Source: Candidatus Vondammii sp. HM_W22
GTDB lineage: Bacteria; Pseudomonadota; Gammaproteobacteria; Chromatiales; Chromatiaceae
Assembly (NCBI RefSeq): GCF_022530855.2
Contig: NZ_CP099567.1
Location: forward strand, 248,001 to 312,000
Direction of reading: 5' to 3'
DNA: 64,000 bases
Positions 18,746-28,853 of the stretch are shown piece after piece. The notes beneath the pieces are model-generated. The model was not told where the DNA came from. It ran no database searches and saw only the letters and a list, made by a program, of their open reading frames with translations. Position 1 is the stretch's first letter. Every line of letters starts with the position of its first letter. Made by a program: the position numbers and the translations under genes.

Positions 18746-20013
18746 GAGGGTGTCCTGAACTCTGTGTAACTGTCTATCATTAAACCCAAGCGTAGTTGAG
18801 GATATGCACTATGAACAAGAAAGAACTACAGGCGATCGCTCATGCGGCCGCTAAAAATATCAAGACGGAAGACGACCACAAAGACTTCCAGCAGATGCTA
18901 ACCAAGATTACGGTCGAAGCGGCACTGAACGCTGAGTTAGATGATCATCTTGGCTTTGAAAGGCACGAGCAGTCCGAAGCTGACAATAACCGCAACGGCT
19001 ATGCCAGTAAGACTAACCGAACGGAAGCTGGCCAGTTCGAGCTCGATACACCACGCGACAGAGCTGGGAGTTTCGAGCCCAAGCCCGTTAAAAAAACACC
19101 AGCGTCGATTTACTTCCATGGACGACAAGATTATTTCCTTGTATGCCCAGGGCATGACAACACGAGAAATCGTCACGACCGTTAAAGAAATGTACGGTGC
19201 TGATGTCTCCGCCACCTTGATTCCCAAAGTGACTGACGCTGTTATTGAACAAGTGATTGAATGGCCATCTAGGCCACTGGATGCGGTCTATCCCATTATT
19301 TACCTGGATTGTATTGTCGTAAAAATCCGGCAAGACAAGAAAGTGATCAATAAGGCAATTTATCTGGCACTGGGCGTGAACATGGAGGGCCACAAGGAAT
19401 TGTTGGGGCTCTGGCTGTCAGAGAATGAGGGTGCCAAGTTCTGTCTCAATGCACTCACAGAGCTCCAGAATCGCGGCGTGAAGGGCTTTCCAGACGCAAT
19501 CAATACAGCGTTTCCCGAGACTCAGATCCAGCTCTGTATTGTTCACATGGTGCGCAACTCGATGAAGTATGTGCCCTGGAAAGACTACAAGGCAGTGACG
19601 GCAGACCTGAAGAAAATATATAAGCCTGTCACCGAAGATGAAGCGCTACTGGAACTTGATAATTTCTCTAACCGATGGGATGACAAATATCCTCAGCTCA
19701 GCCGTTCGTGGCGTAGCCACTGGCACAATCTTAATACCCTGTTTGGCTACCCTGAGGACATCCGCAGGGCAATCTATACAACCAATGCCATCGAGTCAAT
19801 GAACAGCGTGGTTCGCAAGGCAATTAAAAAACGGAAGCTATTTCCGACCGACGACTCGGCAATGAAAGTGGTGTATCTGGCGGTGCAGCAAGCATCAAAA
19901 AAATGGACCATGCCGATTCGCAATTGGAAACCAGCACTGAATAGATTTATGATTGAGTTCGGAGAACGCTTGGCGGAGTACATTTAACCCGGGCAGTTAC
20001 ACGGAAATCGTTA
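18746..20013 (+). mobile_element. inner IS256-family element
   Basis: The left end GGTGTCCTGAACTCTGTGTA at about 18746 pairs imperfectly with GCAGTTACACGG and GTTACACC near 19990-20013. The plus-strand transposase fills it. It separates the C-terminal piece of the outer, minus-strand IS256 transposase from the rest of that gene. No convincing target duplication was found. Confidence 0.75.
18826..19987 (+). pseudogene. inner IS256 transposase: frameshift and catalytic deletion
   Basis: Starts at ATG 18811 (MNKKELQAIAHAAAKNIK) or nearby. The N-terminal part reads to KPVKK at about 19095. There an extra A in a run of seven shifts the frame, and the rest (HQRRFTSMDDKIISLYAQGM to the end, 19987) is in another frame. 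Relative to the copy at 5.9-6.6 kb, 33 nt are missing after NRGVK at about 19483, in frame, deleting DILIACVDGLK including the second catalytic Asp. TTNAIESMNSVVRKA with the Glu is intact. It cannot be catalytically active. Confidence 0.85.
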
Positions 20014-21085
20014 CACCTTCGCCGGCTGTTGTCATTCGGAAAACCGCCCTTGGTTTTTGTCAGTTTCCGGAATTATCGATGCTACTGCTTCAATAGAGTT
20101 AGTCGTATAAATAACTCGACGAATGTCCTCGGGGTAACGAAAACAGACGGATAAGTTATCCCACTTCTTGCGCCATGATTGAATCACGATGGGGTATTTA
20201 TCGCCCCAGGCTTTCTCAAGATCGTCGATGGCTGATTCAGCTGCCTCCTTGTTCAGCGCCTTGTAAACACACTTAAGGTCAACCAGAAACACCTTCTGGT
20301 GCTTGGAGCCAACGTAGCGTAGCGAGTTGCGTATTTGGTGAACAATCTCAGTCTCTGGAAATATTGTTTGTATCGCTTCTGGAAAGCCTGTCAGACCATC
20401 CACGGAAGCAATCAGGATATCGTTCATACCCCGATTTTATAAATCACTCAGTACGCCCAGCCAGAAATCAGCGCTCTCACTTTCGGACAGGTATAACCCC
20501 AGCACTTCTTTTTTGCCTTCAATATTCAGCCCAAGAACGGTATAAACAGCGCGATTTTGGTAGCGGCCTTGAGCCCTTTACTTTGTAGTGAATTGCGTCC
20601 AGCCAAACAAGAAAGGATAATGCGAATCCAGTGGGCGCTGTTGCCAGGCTTTTACAGTATCGATTATTTTGTCGGTTATCGCGCTGATTGCTGCGGTAGA
20701 GACCGAGATACCATAGAGATCATGGACATGTTCACTGATATCGGTATAACTCATCAAGCCCCGGCCATACATCGACAAGATCCTGGTTTCAATCCCATCG
20801 CTGATACTGGTTTGATGCTTCTTAATAATTTGGGGCTCAAATGTACCGGCCCGGTCACGGGGCGTATTCAGGTCAATACGGCCTTCGCTTGTTTTAAGTG
20901 TCTTGCGGGATTTGCCGTTCTTGCGGTTAGGCACCACATCATCAACAACATGATTCTCTGGCTCAGCTTCAAGAGCAGCCTCGGTGAGCTGTTTTAGTAA
21001 TGGGGCCAAAACACCCTCTTTCCCGCTAATGGTCTGCCCTGACGAACGGCCTTTAGAAATCTATCAAAATCAAATGATTCTGTCA
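20014..21085 (-). pseudogene. outer IS256 transposase, N-terminal and central pieces
   Basis: On the minus strand, 21009-20578 gives the N-terminal part (LTEAALEAEPENHVVDDVV, LNTPRDRAGTFEPQIIKKHQ, YGISVSTAAISAITDKI). 20427-20032 gives NDILIASVDGLTGFPEAI with the second catalytic Asp, and YTTNSIEAVASII, a degraded form of the Glu region. A frame change lies between about 20580 and 20430. The C-terminus is beyond the inner insertion at 18607-18745. Confidence 0.82.
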
Positions 21086-21145
21086 TAATCAATTCTACCT
21101 ACGGCATTATGCTGCAAATTAAAGAATTGACACAAAATTCCTAAC

Positions 21146-21240
21146 ATTCCCCCTGGCAACGGGGCACCAATGAAAATACCAATGGACTGCTACATCATTG
21201 TTTTCATAAAGAAATCAATTGGCGAAGTCTTTCTTGAAGA
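21146..21240 (+). pseudogene. IS30-family transposase, C-terminal fragment
   Basis: PWQRGTNENTNGLLHHCFHK followed by EINWR, the C-terminal IS30 signature also seen at about 3590. It lies in the same orientation as the N-terminal fragment at 18230 and is separated from it by the nested IS256 pair. Confidence 0.8.
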
Positions 21241-21299
21241 GCACAGGCGGTGCATTTATAATTTGAATCCACCCTCTATAATGACCGAAGCTCTGAATC

Positions 21300-21468
21300 G
21301 ATTCGGCAGCAGTCTCATCGGCTGATTGTTCGGGCGCAGCAAAATGGACACGCGATAGGTATAGGTCATCCCTACCCTGAAACGTCACAGATACTCCAGG
21401 AGATGCTTGCTGATATCGAGTCACTGAGTATCAGTCTGGTACCGGCCTCAGAGATGATTGCCTACCAA
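21300..21468 (+). pseudogene. divergent polysaccharide deacetylase, C-terminal remnant
   Basis: A frame here reads GHAIGIGHPYPETSQILQEM, then LADIESLSISLVPASEMIAY, the characteristic end of the divergent polysaccharide deacetylase (YibQ/DUF610) family, a periplasmic protein linked to the envelope. The N-terminal two thirds are absent: IS30 sequence occupies their place. Assignment rests on the GIGHPYPET and LVPAS motifs, which are quite specific. Confidence 0.65.
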
Positions 21469-21483
21469 GGGAGGTACAAGCAA

Positions 21484-22022
21484 TGGGGCACGCACCTCAT
21501 TCCCCTCGCTCAAGGTTGCGAAGAGCTCGAAGCAGTAACCATTTAGACTTGCGTCGTCGTGCAGGCACTGAAGTGGTGACGGGGGGTCTGGATAGTGCAT
21601 TGGTCATTGCCAGCCGAGGTGTCACCCTGATACCACGCTGGATGCCGTAAAGGATGCCCATTCGACATGGTCATCCTTTACGGCGGCTTGCCAGGGGCAC
21701 GACCATCTCGATAATGATCCGCGGATACATCAGTTACTGGAGCGTGCAGCAGCAGAAGGGAACTATACCACTGCCATCTGGCGCAGCTCCCAAAGTACTG
21801 GTGAGTGCCGGCTTGCTCGGTGGACATCAAGCCACCAGCTACCCAAGGGTGTTGGATAAGACGGATTTACCCCAGGTGGATGTGAATATGCAACCGGTGA
21901 TCCGGGACGATAGGGTGATTACTTCCCATGGTTCCGGGACAGCGATGGATTTTGCCCTGGAACTGATCGAAGCCCTGGCGGGTAGGGCGACAAGGAATGA
22001 GGTGGGGCAGAGCTTGTACAGT
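21484..22022 (+). pseudogene. DJ-1/PfpI (YajL-like) protein, multiply frameshifted
   Basis: Successive frames give HLIPLAQGCEELEAVT, AGTEVVTGGLDSALVIASRG, DMVILYGGLPGARHLDND and ITSHGSGTAMDFALELIEAL, in the right order for a YajL/DJ-1 protein. The expected nucleophile-elbow region around 21770 is scrambled (AIWRSSQST in place of an AIC-type motif). At least four frame changes or stops are present. It converges with the phosphofructokinase gene. Members act as protein deglycases/chaperones in oxidative stress; this copy is dead. Confidence 0.75.
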
Positions 22023-22063
22023 GATTTCTGCTTCCAGCAGAACAGGCCAGTAATCCAATCTGA

Positions 22064-23185
22064 TCAATCGCCGAAACTGGTACCCACATGCCGGGCAGCT
22101 TTAACCCAGGAGTGATCAGCCGGGACCAGTTTTTTAGTACCAGCGACCTCTACCAGCGGAACCGGGACAGCCGTTTCATCCCGGGCTGCAACCATCACGC
22201 CAAAGGTCTCTTGTGCAATCAGCGTAGCACAGGCTGTTCCCAGGCGGGTGGCCAGTAGCCGGTCGGCGGCGGAAGGAGTGCCGCCACGTTGCAGGTACCC
22301 CAGAATGGTTACCCGTGACTCCAGGCCGGTCAGTTCTTCCAGCTGTTTGGACAGTGTTGCGGTGTGATTGGAATTGGCAGCCATCAGAGCAGCCAGTTTC
22401 AGTTTGGCGCTTTTGCGCTCCTTTTTTGTTTCAGCCGCCACCTTGTGCTGTTTGGCGGCTTTTACCAGGGCGGCTTGATCCCTCGGTAGTGCACCCTCGG
22501 CGACGGCGACAATACTGAAGTTTTTTCCACTACGGGCCCGCGAACGGATCGCATCTGCGACACTGCTGATTTCATAAGGGATCTCTGGCAGCAGAATGAC
22601 GTCCGCTCCACCTGCAATGCCGGAGCCCAGCGCCAGCCAGCCTGCGCTATGTCCCATGATCTCAACCACGATGATTCGGTGGTGGCTATGGGCGGTACTG
22701 TGCAAGCGATCAATGGCATCAGTTGCTATACCCAGTGCTGTATCAAAACCGAAGGTGGTGTCTGTCAGTGCGACATCGTTATCGATGGTCTTAGGTAATG
22801 TAATAATGTTAAGCCCTTTCTCCATCAGCTGTAAGGCATTTTTCTGAGTACCCCCTCCACCCAGGCAGACCAAGGCGTCCAAGTGGTTGGCATGATAGTT
22901 TTCCGTGATTACGTCAGTCATATCCTGCTTGATCCCACCAAATACCATATTGTGGGGTTTGTCCCTGCTGGTGCCCAGGATAGTGCCACCCTGAGTGAGA
23001 ATGCCGGAGAGGACATCACTGTCCAGGCGTGAGGTTCGATTCTCTGCCAAGCCGCGAAATCCATCCCGAAAGCCGATTATTTGCATGTCATAGACGCACA
23101 GTGCGGCCTTGCTGATCCCCCTTATTGCTGCGTTGAGTCCGGGACTGTCGCCTCCAGCGGTCAGAATTCCGATATGTTTTATCAT
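22064..23185 (-). CDS. 6-phosphofructokinase
   Basis: A 373-residue PfkA-superfamily enzyme that phosphorylates fructose 6-phosphate. It shows the N-terminal [18 protein letters not shown], the substrate motif [21 protein letters not shown] with the catalytic Asp, [13 protein letters not shown], and [15 protein letters not shown]. The donor site reads [11 protein letters not shown]. Gly at the position where PPi-dependent enzymes have Asp suggests ATP, while Lys in PKTIDND is shared with PPi and group III enzymes. The usual Asp of the GGDG loop is Gly. A Lys/Ala-rich insertion (about residues 235-285) is unusual. A TATAGT box lies about 40 bases before ATG 23183-23185. Donor specificity is inference. 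Confidence 0.88.
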   Translation of the reverse strand: MIKHIGILTAGGDSPGLNAAIRGISKAALCVYDMQIIGFRDGFRGLAENRTSRLDSDVLSGILTQGGTILGTSRDKPHNMVFGGIKQDMTDVITENYHANHLDALVCLGGGGTQKNALQLMEKGLNIITLPKTIDNDVALTDTTFGFDTALGIATDAIDRLHSTAHSHHRIIVVEIMGHSAGWLALGSGIAGGADVILLPEIPYEISSVADAIRSRARSGKNFSIVAVAEGALPRDQAALVKAAKQHKVAAETKKERKSAKLKLAALMAANSNHTATLSKQLEELTGLESRVTILGYLQRGGTPSAADRLLATRLGTACATLIAQETFGVMVAARDETAVPVPLVEVAGTKKLVPADHSWVKAARHVGTSFGD

Positions 23186-23489
23186 TACCTTAATCCTGAT
23201 AACTATTAATACAGACTATACTGCACAGACGGCGAGTTGTAACAAGATGATCTGACCAAAACATTACAAAAAGAAAATAGATAGGGTCTGCTCAGTAAGT
23301 CAGACTGCCACTGCTTGACATAAAACACCTCTACCGACCGGATGTGTCAGTTGATGACAGAGCAGTACCTTCTCAATTCACAATAACGACAATAGAACGA
23401 TTGTAACGCGCTTCTTACAAAGTGCAAAAAAGATCCTTAACAGGATCAGCAGGACAATCTCTCTGTCGGAAAGGCAGAGCTTGTGTTTA
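23186..23489. other. upstream region of pfk; no further gene seen
   Basis: It holds the likely promoter of the phosphofructokinase (TATAGT near 23216 read on the minus strand). Beyond that I see only short non-coding sequence with no recognisable element. Confidence 0.4.
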
Positions 23490-23599
23490 ATGATTACCGG
23501 CCAATGATCAGTCGGGCATCTTTTGTCGAACGATCCTGTGTGTCGAAGTCCCTGATAGTAATTTTCTGCCAATTCGTCCCAAGAAATAAACTTGCTCAT
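23490..23599 (-). pseudogene. transposase N-terminal scrap (IS1182/IS5-like)
   Basis: Minus strand reads MSKFISWDELAENYYQGL and later VIIKHKLCLSDREIV, typical of the N-terminal domain of IS1182/IS5-type transposases. The frame degenerates after about 75 codons and no catalytic region follows. Confidence 0.6.
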
Positions 23600-23825
23600 T
23601 TTAACCCAGCGGTTGCTTTAATCCGGTGCTGTTTGAAAGGGCCAATCAAATTCGGCGAGAGAGATTTGTCTATGGCTATGATATCGGATCATAGGTGCAT
23701 GGCTTTTGGTGGATATGGCTCATTTTTCATGCACTGTCATACCTGATATGGCGTCTTTACAGCAATAATATTAGGAAGTTATGGTTTATGAGCAGGCTCT
23801 AAATAGTCGTCCCTGAATTATCAAG
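23600..23825. other. no recognised gene
   Basis: Short open frames only, none resembling a known family. It lies between IS scraps and is probably eroded intergenic sequence. Confidence 0.4.
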
Positions 23826-24012
23826 TTGAGGATCTGGTTCCTTGAACCTTTCAGATCTGATTCTCCGCCCATTAGTCTGGAATAATCATACGATTTCCCG
23901 CTAACCTTATCCAAGCACAATAAAACCAAGCTAGCAACTTGGCTAAATTATATCCTGCTGCCGCCAAAGAGTGTATGCCCATCATAAGGATTACCCGTCA
24001 AACGCCATGCGC
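23826..24012 (-). pseudogene. IS5-type transposase scraps
   Basis: Read on the minus strand, 23830-23965 encodes AAAGYNLAKLLAWFYCAWIR, the C-terminal end also seen at 36120-36190. 23966-24012 is the NPYDGHTL region, matching 35812-35863 in inverted orientation. In an intact gene these two parts are some 100 codons apart and in the opposite arrangement, so an internal deletion has joined them. Confidence 0.6.
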
Positions 24013-24310
24013 CAATCGGTCTAGAAAAAACAACCTGATGGCGGTCAGACGAGTTGATTTTTATGATACCGGGACCAATAAGCATTATGTCTTCATTACC
24101 AACCACCTTGACTGGTCAGCAAAGACTATTGCCGATATTTACAAGCAACGCTGGCAGGTTGAGTTGTTCTTTAAATGGATTAAGCAGAATCTCAAGATCA
24201 AAGCCTTTATGGGTAACACGGATAATGCTGCCATGACGCAGGTTTGGGTGGCGCTATGTATTTACCTGAAACTGGCGTACTTAAAATTCCAGGCAAGAAT
24301 TAGCTAAAGT
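24013..24310 (+). pseudogene. IS4-family transposase C-terminal fragment
   Basis: The frame reads RVDFYDTGTNKHYVFITNHL and IADIYKQRWQVELFFKWIKQ, the Y-(2)-R-(3)-E-(6)-K signature of IS4 transposases with the catalytic Glu in VELFF. It ends with TAG after KFQARIS. The N-terminal two thirds are missing. It is a different IS4 group from the element at 1660-2838. Confidence 0.8.
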
Positions 24311-24421
24311 CTTCAGCAGATGAGTCGACTGATCCATCTGAATTTATTTGCTAAGCGAGATTTGATACAATTGTTTGGGCTCCTGCACTCCCCTGACCCC
24401 TGATCTGTAGATAGACTCTCC

Positions 24422-24604
24422 TCAATTGGGGTTATTATTTTCGCTGAAAATTAAGTGGGACAGCAGTGCTCTGGCGTCATTTGGTGTCGCAGACACCAGT
24501 AGGTCACGCATTTTATGGTAGAGTTTTGCACCTGTTGGAAAGGTGATGGCCTTCTCTTGAACGGTGGTGTCCACATTGACGTCCTCTAATTCACGCAAGC
24601 TCAT
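24422..24604 (-). pseudogene. IS5-type transposase internal fragment
   Basis: Encodes VNVDTTVQEKAITFPTGAKL followed by YHKMRDLLVSATPNDARA. The DTTVQEKAITFPT segment carries the first catalytic Asp of this IS5 group. The same sequence occurs on the plus strand at 35375-35465. Nothing else of the gene is attached. Confidence 0.75.
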
Positions 24605-24682
24605 TGCTTGAGAGAGCCTCTAAAAGCTCTCCAAAATCAGAGATATATAGTAACCAACTCGAGCAACCATTGATAAAAGCCA

Positions 24683-25697
24683 TGCAACCGAGTTGTTTGA
24701 TCAAGACCGACTTGAACTCCTTGAGCAACTGCCAGAGCTGGGAAGGACCGTAGACTGGGAAGCTTTTCGGGCGTTGCTGGGCTCAGTCTACAAAAACACT
24801 GATCCCAGTAAAGGTGGGCGCCCACCTTACGATGCGGTACTGATGTTCAGGTGTTGGCCCTACAGCATTTATTCAATCTGTCCGATGATAAAATAGAGCT
24901 CCAAATACGGGATCGCTATAGCTTTTGTTGTTTTCTTGGGCTGAGCCCTGAGGGTAAGGTACCCGATGCTAAAACAGTTTGGGTATATCGTGAGCGCCTG
25001 AAAGAACGGGGCCTTGTTGATAAACCCTTTTCAGAGCCGTTGATCCAGATTGATGCAGCAGGCTTCAGTGCTCGCAAGGGGCAGATTGTAGATGCCGCTA
25101 TCGTTCCAATACCCAGGCAACGTAATACGCGAGAGGAAAATAGGCAGATCAAAGCCGGGGACAGCCCTGAGGCATGGGGTGATAACAAACGCCATCATGA
25201 AGAATGTTGAAGCTCACTGGAACCATGAAGCATGGCAAAACCCACTATGGGTACAAAAACCACATCAGCATAGACCGGAAGCACAAAGTCATTCGCAAGT
25301 ACGCCATCACATCAGCTAAAGTTCACGATAGCTAGGTCTTCGAAGAACTGCTGGAGTGAGAATAACAGTAATGGAGGTGTCTGGGCCGATTCTGCTTACC
25401 ACAGTGAAGAGCGGGAGCCTGCTTTAGCAGATGCAAATTACCTCAGTCATATTCATCGCAAGTCGACATGGAAACGCTCCTTGAATGAACGGGAGCAAGA
25501 GGCAGACCGAAAACGATCAAGAGTTCGGGCTCGAGTTGAGCACGTGTTTGCCCAGCAGGCCAATCGACTGGTGCGTAGCATCGGGCAAGGCAAGGTCGGC
25601 GTGAACATTGGTATGATGAATTTGATACAACATGCGTCGATTGGTGTGGCTAGCCGGATGAAGCGAAGCATGGATCTGGATGTTGCCAGAAAAATGA
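24683..25697 (+). pseudogene. IS5-family transposase copy 2, broken
   Basis: MQPSCLIKTDLNS-type start, then DRLELLEQLPELGRTVDWEA, KGGRPPYDAVLMF, a frame change at about 24850, VLALQHLFNLSDDKIELQIR, LSPEGKVPDAKTVW, IVDAAIVPIPRQ, another change near 25190, and RVRARVEHVFAQQANRLVRS at about 25520. Nearly all of the gene is present but split over at least three frames. It retains the VLALQHL segment missing from copy 1. Confidence 0.82.
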
Positions 25698-27072
25698 GAG
25701 TTATCGTCAAATCTGGTGTTTAGCCAGTTGAATCAAGCGGCGACCTGATCGACTCTTGCTACCTCAACACCCTCGTTAAATTTGATTCCGGTTATCACCT
25801 TCGCCAGGTAATCGTCTCCACGTCTTCTCGGCACACAGGCAGAGTTTGAACATCATGTGTAGCATGCCGTCACGCGATAGGCAGCCCTTGGAATGCCTGG
25901 TTCGATGGCGGATTGCACCCGAAGGTGGATTCAATCGGATTGCTGGTCCGAATGCTCTGCCAGTGCTGCGCAGGATTTTGATAGAAAGCCATCAGTTCCT
26001 CTCGGTCTTTGTGCAGACAGATGGCAGTCTTCGGATACTTTGGCTCATACGTTTTGATAAACAGATCAAAGGCCTTTTCCGCATCGGCCTGGGTCTCCGA
26101 CTGCCAGATGTTATGCAGTGCCTGTTTCGCTTTCGGCTGAGCTGACCTTGGCAGGCAGTTCAGCACGTTCATGGTCTTGTGCATCCAGCAGCGCTGCTGG
26201 CGCGTCTCCGGATACACTTCCTCCAGCGCAGCCCGGAACCCCATGGCACCGTCACCGATCGCCAATTTTGGCGGGGTCAGTCCGCGTGGCTTCAGTTTCA
26301 ATAGTACCTCCCACCAGCTCTGTGTGGACTCCCGTACACCATCCTCAATTGCCAGAAAATGCTTCTCACCACGCTCATTCACGCCGATCACCACCAGGGC
26401 ACACAGCTTCGTCTGCTCTGCTCTCAATCCGCTATAGACACCGTCTGCCCACACATACACCCAATGGCCCTTATCCAGACGCTCTTCGCCCCAGCCCCGA
26501 TATTCTTCTGCCCAGACCTGCTTCAGACGCGACACCGTGCCGGCCGACAAGCCTGTTGCACCCGGACCCACCAGCACTTTCAGGGCTTCACCCATCTCTC
26601 CACTGGAAATCCCCTTCAGGTAGAGCCACGGCAGCGCCGCTTCCAGTGACTTCGTCTTGCGTATATACGGCGGCACCAGAGCTGATCGGAACGTCACCGG
26701 CTCGCCGGTCTTCGCTCGTATTTTGGGGATCTTGACCGTGACCGGCCCCAATCCTGTCTGCAGTTTACGAGCTGGCAGGTGACCATTACGCACCACACCC
26801 ACCTTGCCATCCTCTGTCCGTCGCTCGACGTGCTCCGCCAACAGCTCCAGCAGCTCGGCCTCCACCGCCTGGTAGATCAACTGCTCTGCACCACTTCTCA
26901 GCAACTGTGTCAGCGGATCGATAATCGCATCTCGACCTGCCAGCTTAACAACGTTATTCCTACTCATGGTGGCCTATCTCCAATGGTTGTTTTGATGTCT
27001 CGCAACAACAAATTAACCAGATACCCCGCTTTTTTTCAATTCCCTTCAAACAACACTTTCAGTTATAACTAA
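25698..27072 (-). mobile_element. IS256-family element C with 8-bp target duplication
   Basis: A 1375-bp element with AAAAATGA on both sides (25690-25697 and 27073-27080). Ends are GAGTTATCGTC at the left and GTTATAACTAA at the right. It is nearly identical to the element at 32219-33596. It is inserted in IS5 copy 2. The group differs from the IS256 elements at 5.4 and 18.6-21.1 kb. Confidence 0.88.
25870..26967 (-). pseudogene. IS256 transposase C, shifted C-terminus
   Basis: 365 residues from ATG 26965-26967: VKLAGRDAIIDPLTQLLR, VWADGVYSGLRAEQTKLCAL with the first catalytic Asp, KLAIGDGAMGFRAALEEV with the second, RQQRCWMHKTMNVLNCL, and SNPIESTFG with the Glu. After that Glu the frame shifts relative to element D, so the last 70 residues (normally RTRRSKGCLSRDGMLHMMFK onward) are replaced by a short wrong tail. 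The lost tail is conserved in the family, so activity is unlikely. It has kept its ATG start, unlike D. Confidence 0.85.
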
Positions 27073-27120
27073 AAAAATGAGCGTGAAGATACCGGGCTCT
27101 CCGGATTTGCTAGGGACTAT

Positions 27121-27139
27121 CGGACTTTGTCCGGTTTTT
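27121..27139 (+). terminator. possible small terminator hairpin
   Basis: CGGAC, TTT, GTCCG followed by GTTTTT: a 5-bp stem with a short T-run just outside the right end of IS5 copy 2. The stem is short, so this is a weak call. Confidence 0.3.
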
Positions 27140-27439
27140 AAAGGGTTCCTTAAACGCCAATGTAAGAGATGTATGAGCATCTAGCGTTCTTTTGCACTAA
27201 AATGACGGTAAGCATGGCTTGTGCTCACTCCTGTGTAAAGTGAAGATTTTACAACCTCATTTTACCAAGTATTCAAATCATCTCTTTTTAGTCATCCAAG
27301 TGGTGCATTTTGGAGTTAAATCTACCAGTTCTTTAATTTTTTGCACTCATCACCGGCGCATTGATGAGTGTTAACAGGCCCTAAGAGAGGCTTATGATTC
27401 GAATTTGGCATATAGCAACTCATACAACTAATATCAGGA
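27140..27439. other. no intact gene; IS30-end scrap at the left
   Basis: CTTAAACGCCAATGTAAGAG at about 27151 matches the end region of the IS30 elements (about 4322 and, inverted, 18240), so an IS30 terminus was once here. The rest is AT-rich without a recognisable gene and runs into the pyruvyl-transferase pseudogene. Confidence 0.45.
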
Positions 27440-28581
27440 ATACATAAAACGATTCGCGAGGATTGGGGTGTTTCAGTTGAATTTATCTCCGACTGCCTAA
27501 TGGTACCAGAATTACTGGGGTAGCAAGAGGTATGATCAGGCTCTTATCGACAAGATCAATGCTAGCTGTGATCTTTTGCTTGTCGGTGGAGGGGGTATGC
27601 TTGATGGCGGACGAGGTGATAGAAATGCGGGTATGGGTTTTGATTTGCCTTATAATTTATTGAGAAAAGTATGTGTATCAACAGTATTTTATGCTGTGGG
27701 ATATAATTTATTCGACAAGCAGATTTACTGGAATATTAATAAGCTGCGTCGTCATATCAAATATGTGATCCGGCAACCCAATATGATTTTCTCAGTTCGC
27801 AATGATGGTTCTCTAGCCCGCTTACAAGAGGCGCTGGGACATGATGCTGATGGTATTGTTGAAGTACCTGATCCGGGCATGTACGTGCCGACAACAGATA
27901 GGGAGCATCCCGAAATGCTGCAGGGGTACGACAACATTCTTATCCAGATTGCAGGTGATAACCAATTTTCCAGAGTCTCAGCAGGATTTTGGCTACACGT
28001 GCCGGTTTTCGGCAAGAAGATACTTGAACGACGTCAGATAAAATAATTTCAAAATTTGGGCAAGGCACTGCAGAATATAGCAAAGAAGAGGAATGTAAAC
28101 TATATATTATGTCCACACTTAGTGAGGGATTTTACGGCTATTGGAAAATTTTCAGATGTTATCAATAAAGGTTTCAGTCGTTTTAGATTTAACTCTATGG
28201 GTATTCAAAGAGGTGCTAATGCAGCTCACTTACTTTTTTGATGCTTACAAAAAGGCATCAGTCGTAATTGGCATGAGAGGCCATTCGGTAATTTGTGGTG
28301 TTGGTTTGAATACACCTACGATTGCTCTTTCGAGCCATAGTAAAGTAAAAGGGTTTATGAACATGGTTGGTTTATCCGATCGCGTAATCGATATGGCAGA
28401 TCCAAACTTCGTGAATTTGTTAGATCGTATGGTGTGCGAAATTCTCGATAATAGATTGGATGAAGTGCCGCGTCTGAAAATCGTTCAGAAAAAATGTCGA
28501 GAGAAAACTCGAGTCTTCAACCAGAGGATTTTGGCTTTACTTACCAAGGAGCCTCTTATTCATTCTGGATCGGATGGATGA
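27440..28581 (+). pseudogene. polysaccharide pyruvyl transferase-family protein, broken
   Basis: Two main pieces plus a linking one. 27576-28046 has LLVGGGGMLDGG near its start and IVEVPDPGMYVP. 28056-28240 reads NVNYILCPHLVRDFTAIGKF. 28220-28581 reads AYKKASVVIGMRGHSVICGV, then LNTPTIALSSHSKVKGFMN and SDRVIDMADPNFVNLLDR. GGGG near the N-terminus and GMRGHS with the downstream PTIALS..KV.GFM are the signature of the pyruvyl transferase superfamily, which modifies exopolysaccharides or cell-wall polymers. Frame changes at about 28047 and 28230 and a missing 5' end make it dead. Confidence 0.72.
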
Positions 28582-28656
28582 CGAGTTAAAATCTTCCGGC
28601 TCAAGGCGGAAATTGCCGGTAATAGCGGGCTATTCCCAGGATTTCCAACGCAGAGC

Positions 28657-28705
28657 TGTAACGCGCCGCATGAATTGCGAACGTTGGACATTTAACTTGC
28701 GAACG
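28657..28705. other. Mu-like prophage terminus, copy 1
   Basis: Starts TGTAACGCGCCGCATG and contains TTGCGAACG at 28675-28683 and again at 28697-28705, exactly 22 bases apart. The same arrangement occurs at 57116-57164 beside the second prophage remnant. Mu-family phages end in TG...CA with 22-bp transposase sites in series, so this is probably the phage end with its transposase-binding sites. The role is inferred from the spacing and position. Confidence 0.6.
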
Positions 28706-28853
28706 CCGATCATGCCAAAATAACCCTTAAAGCACGCTTAAAAGCGGTGGCATCACCTTATTCCTCCAACTGAATTAGAAGAAACCTCCATCCCAGAGCC
28801 CCAGCTGACCTTCCCCCCATCTTAATACCAAGACTTGGATGAGATAATTCATT

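Larger units (their letters stand above)
18558..21146 (-). mobile_element. outer IS256-family element, itself interrupted
   Basis: Ends: GACTGTTCAAAATATTGTGT at about 18559 and, inverted, AATGTTAGGAATTTTGTGTC near 21146; about 17 of 24 positions agree. Within, the minus-strand transposase is split by a second IS256 at 18746-20013. The outer element sits inside an IS30 remnant whose two parts lie at 18230-18557 and 21147-21240; the central IS30 part is missing, so a deletion accompanied or followed insertion. Confidence 0.78.
24608..27115 (+). mobile_element. IS5-family element copy 2, interrupted by IS256
   Basis: The left end at about 24608 and the right end at about 27090-27115 (GTGAAGATACCGGGCTCTCC) match the ends of copy 1 at 4351 and about 5368-5398. 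The 1.4-kb IS256 at 25698-27072 is inserted near its 3' end with an 8-bp duplication, so joining 25697 to 27081 restores the IS5 sequence. The IS5 copy therefore predates this IS256 insertion. Confidence 0.82.

Noticed and set aside
26118-26735. A 205-codon open frame antisense to IS256 transposase, present in both copies (also 32652-33269).
   Set aside because: It mirrors the codon structure of the transposase on the other strand, has no family resemblance, and is conserved only because the elements are near-identical.
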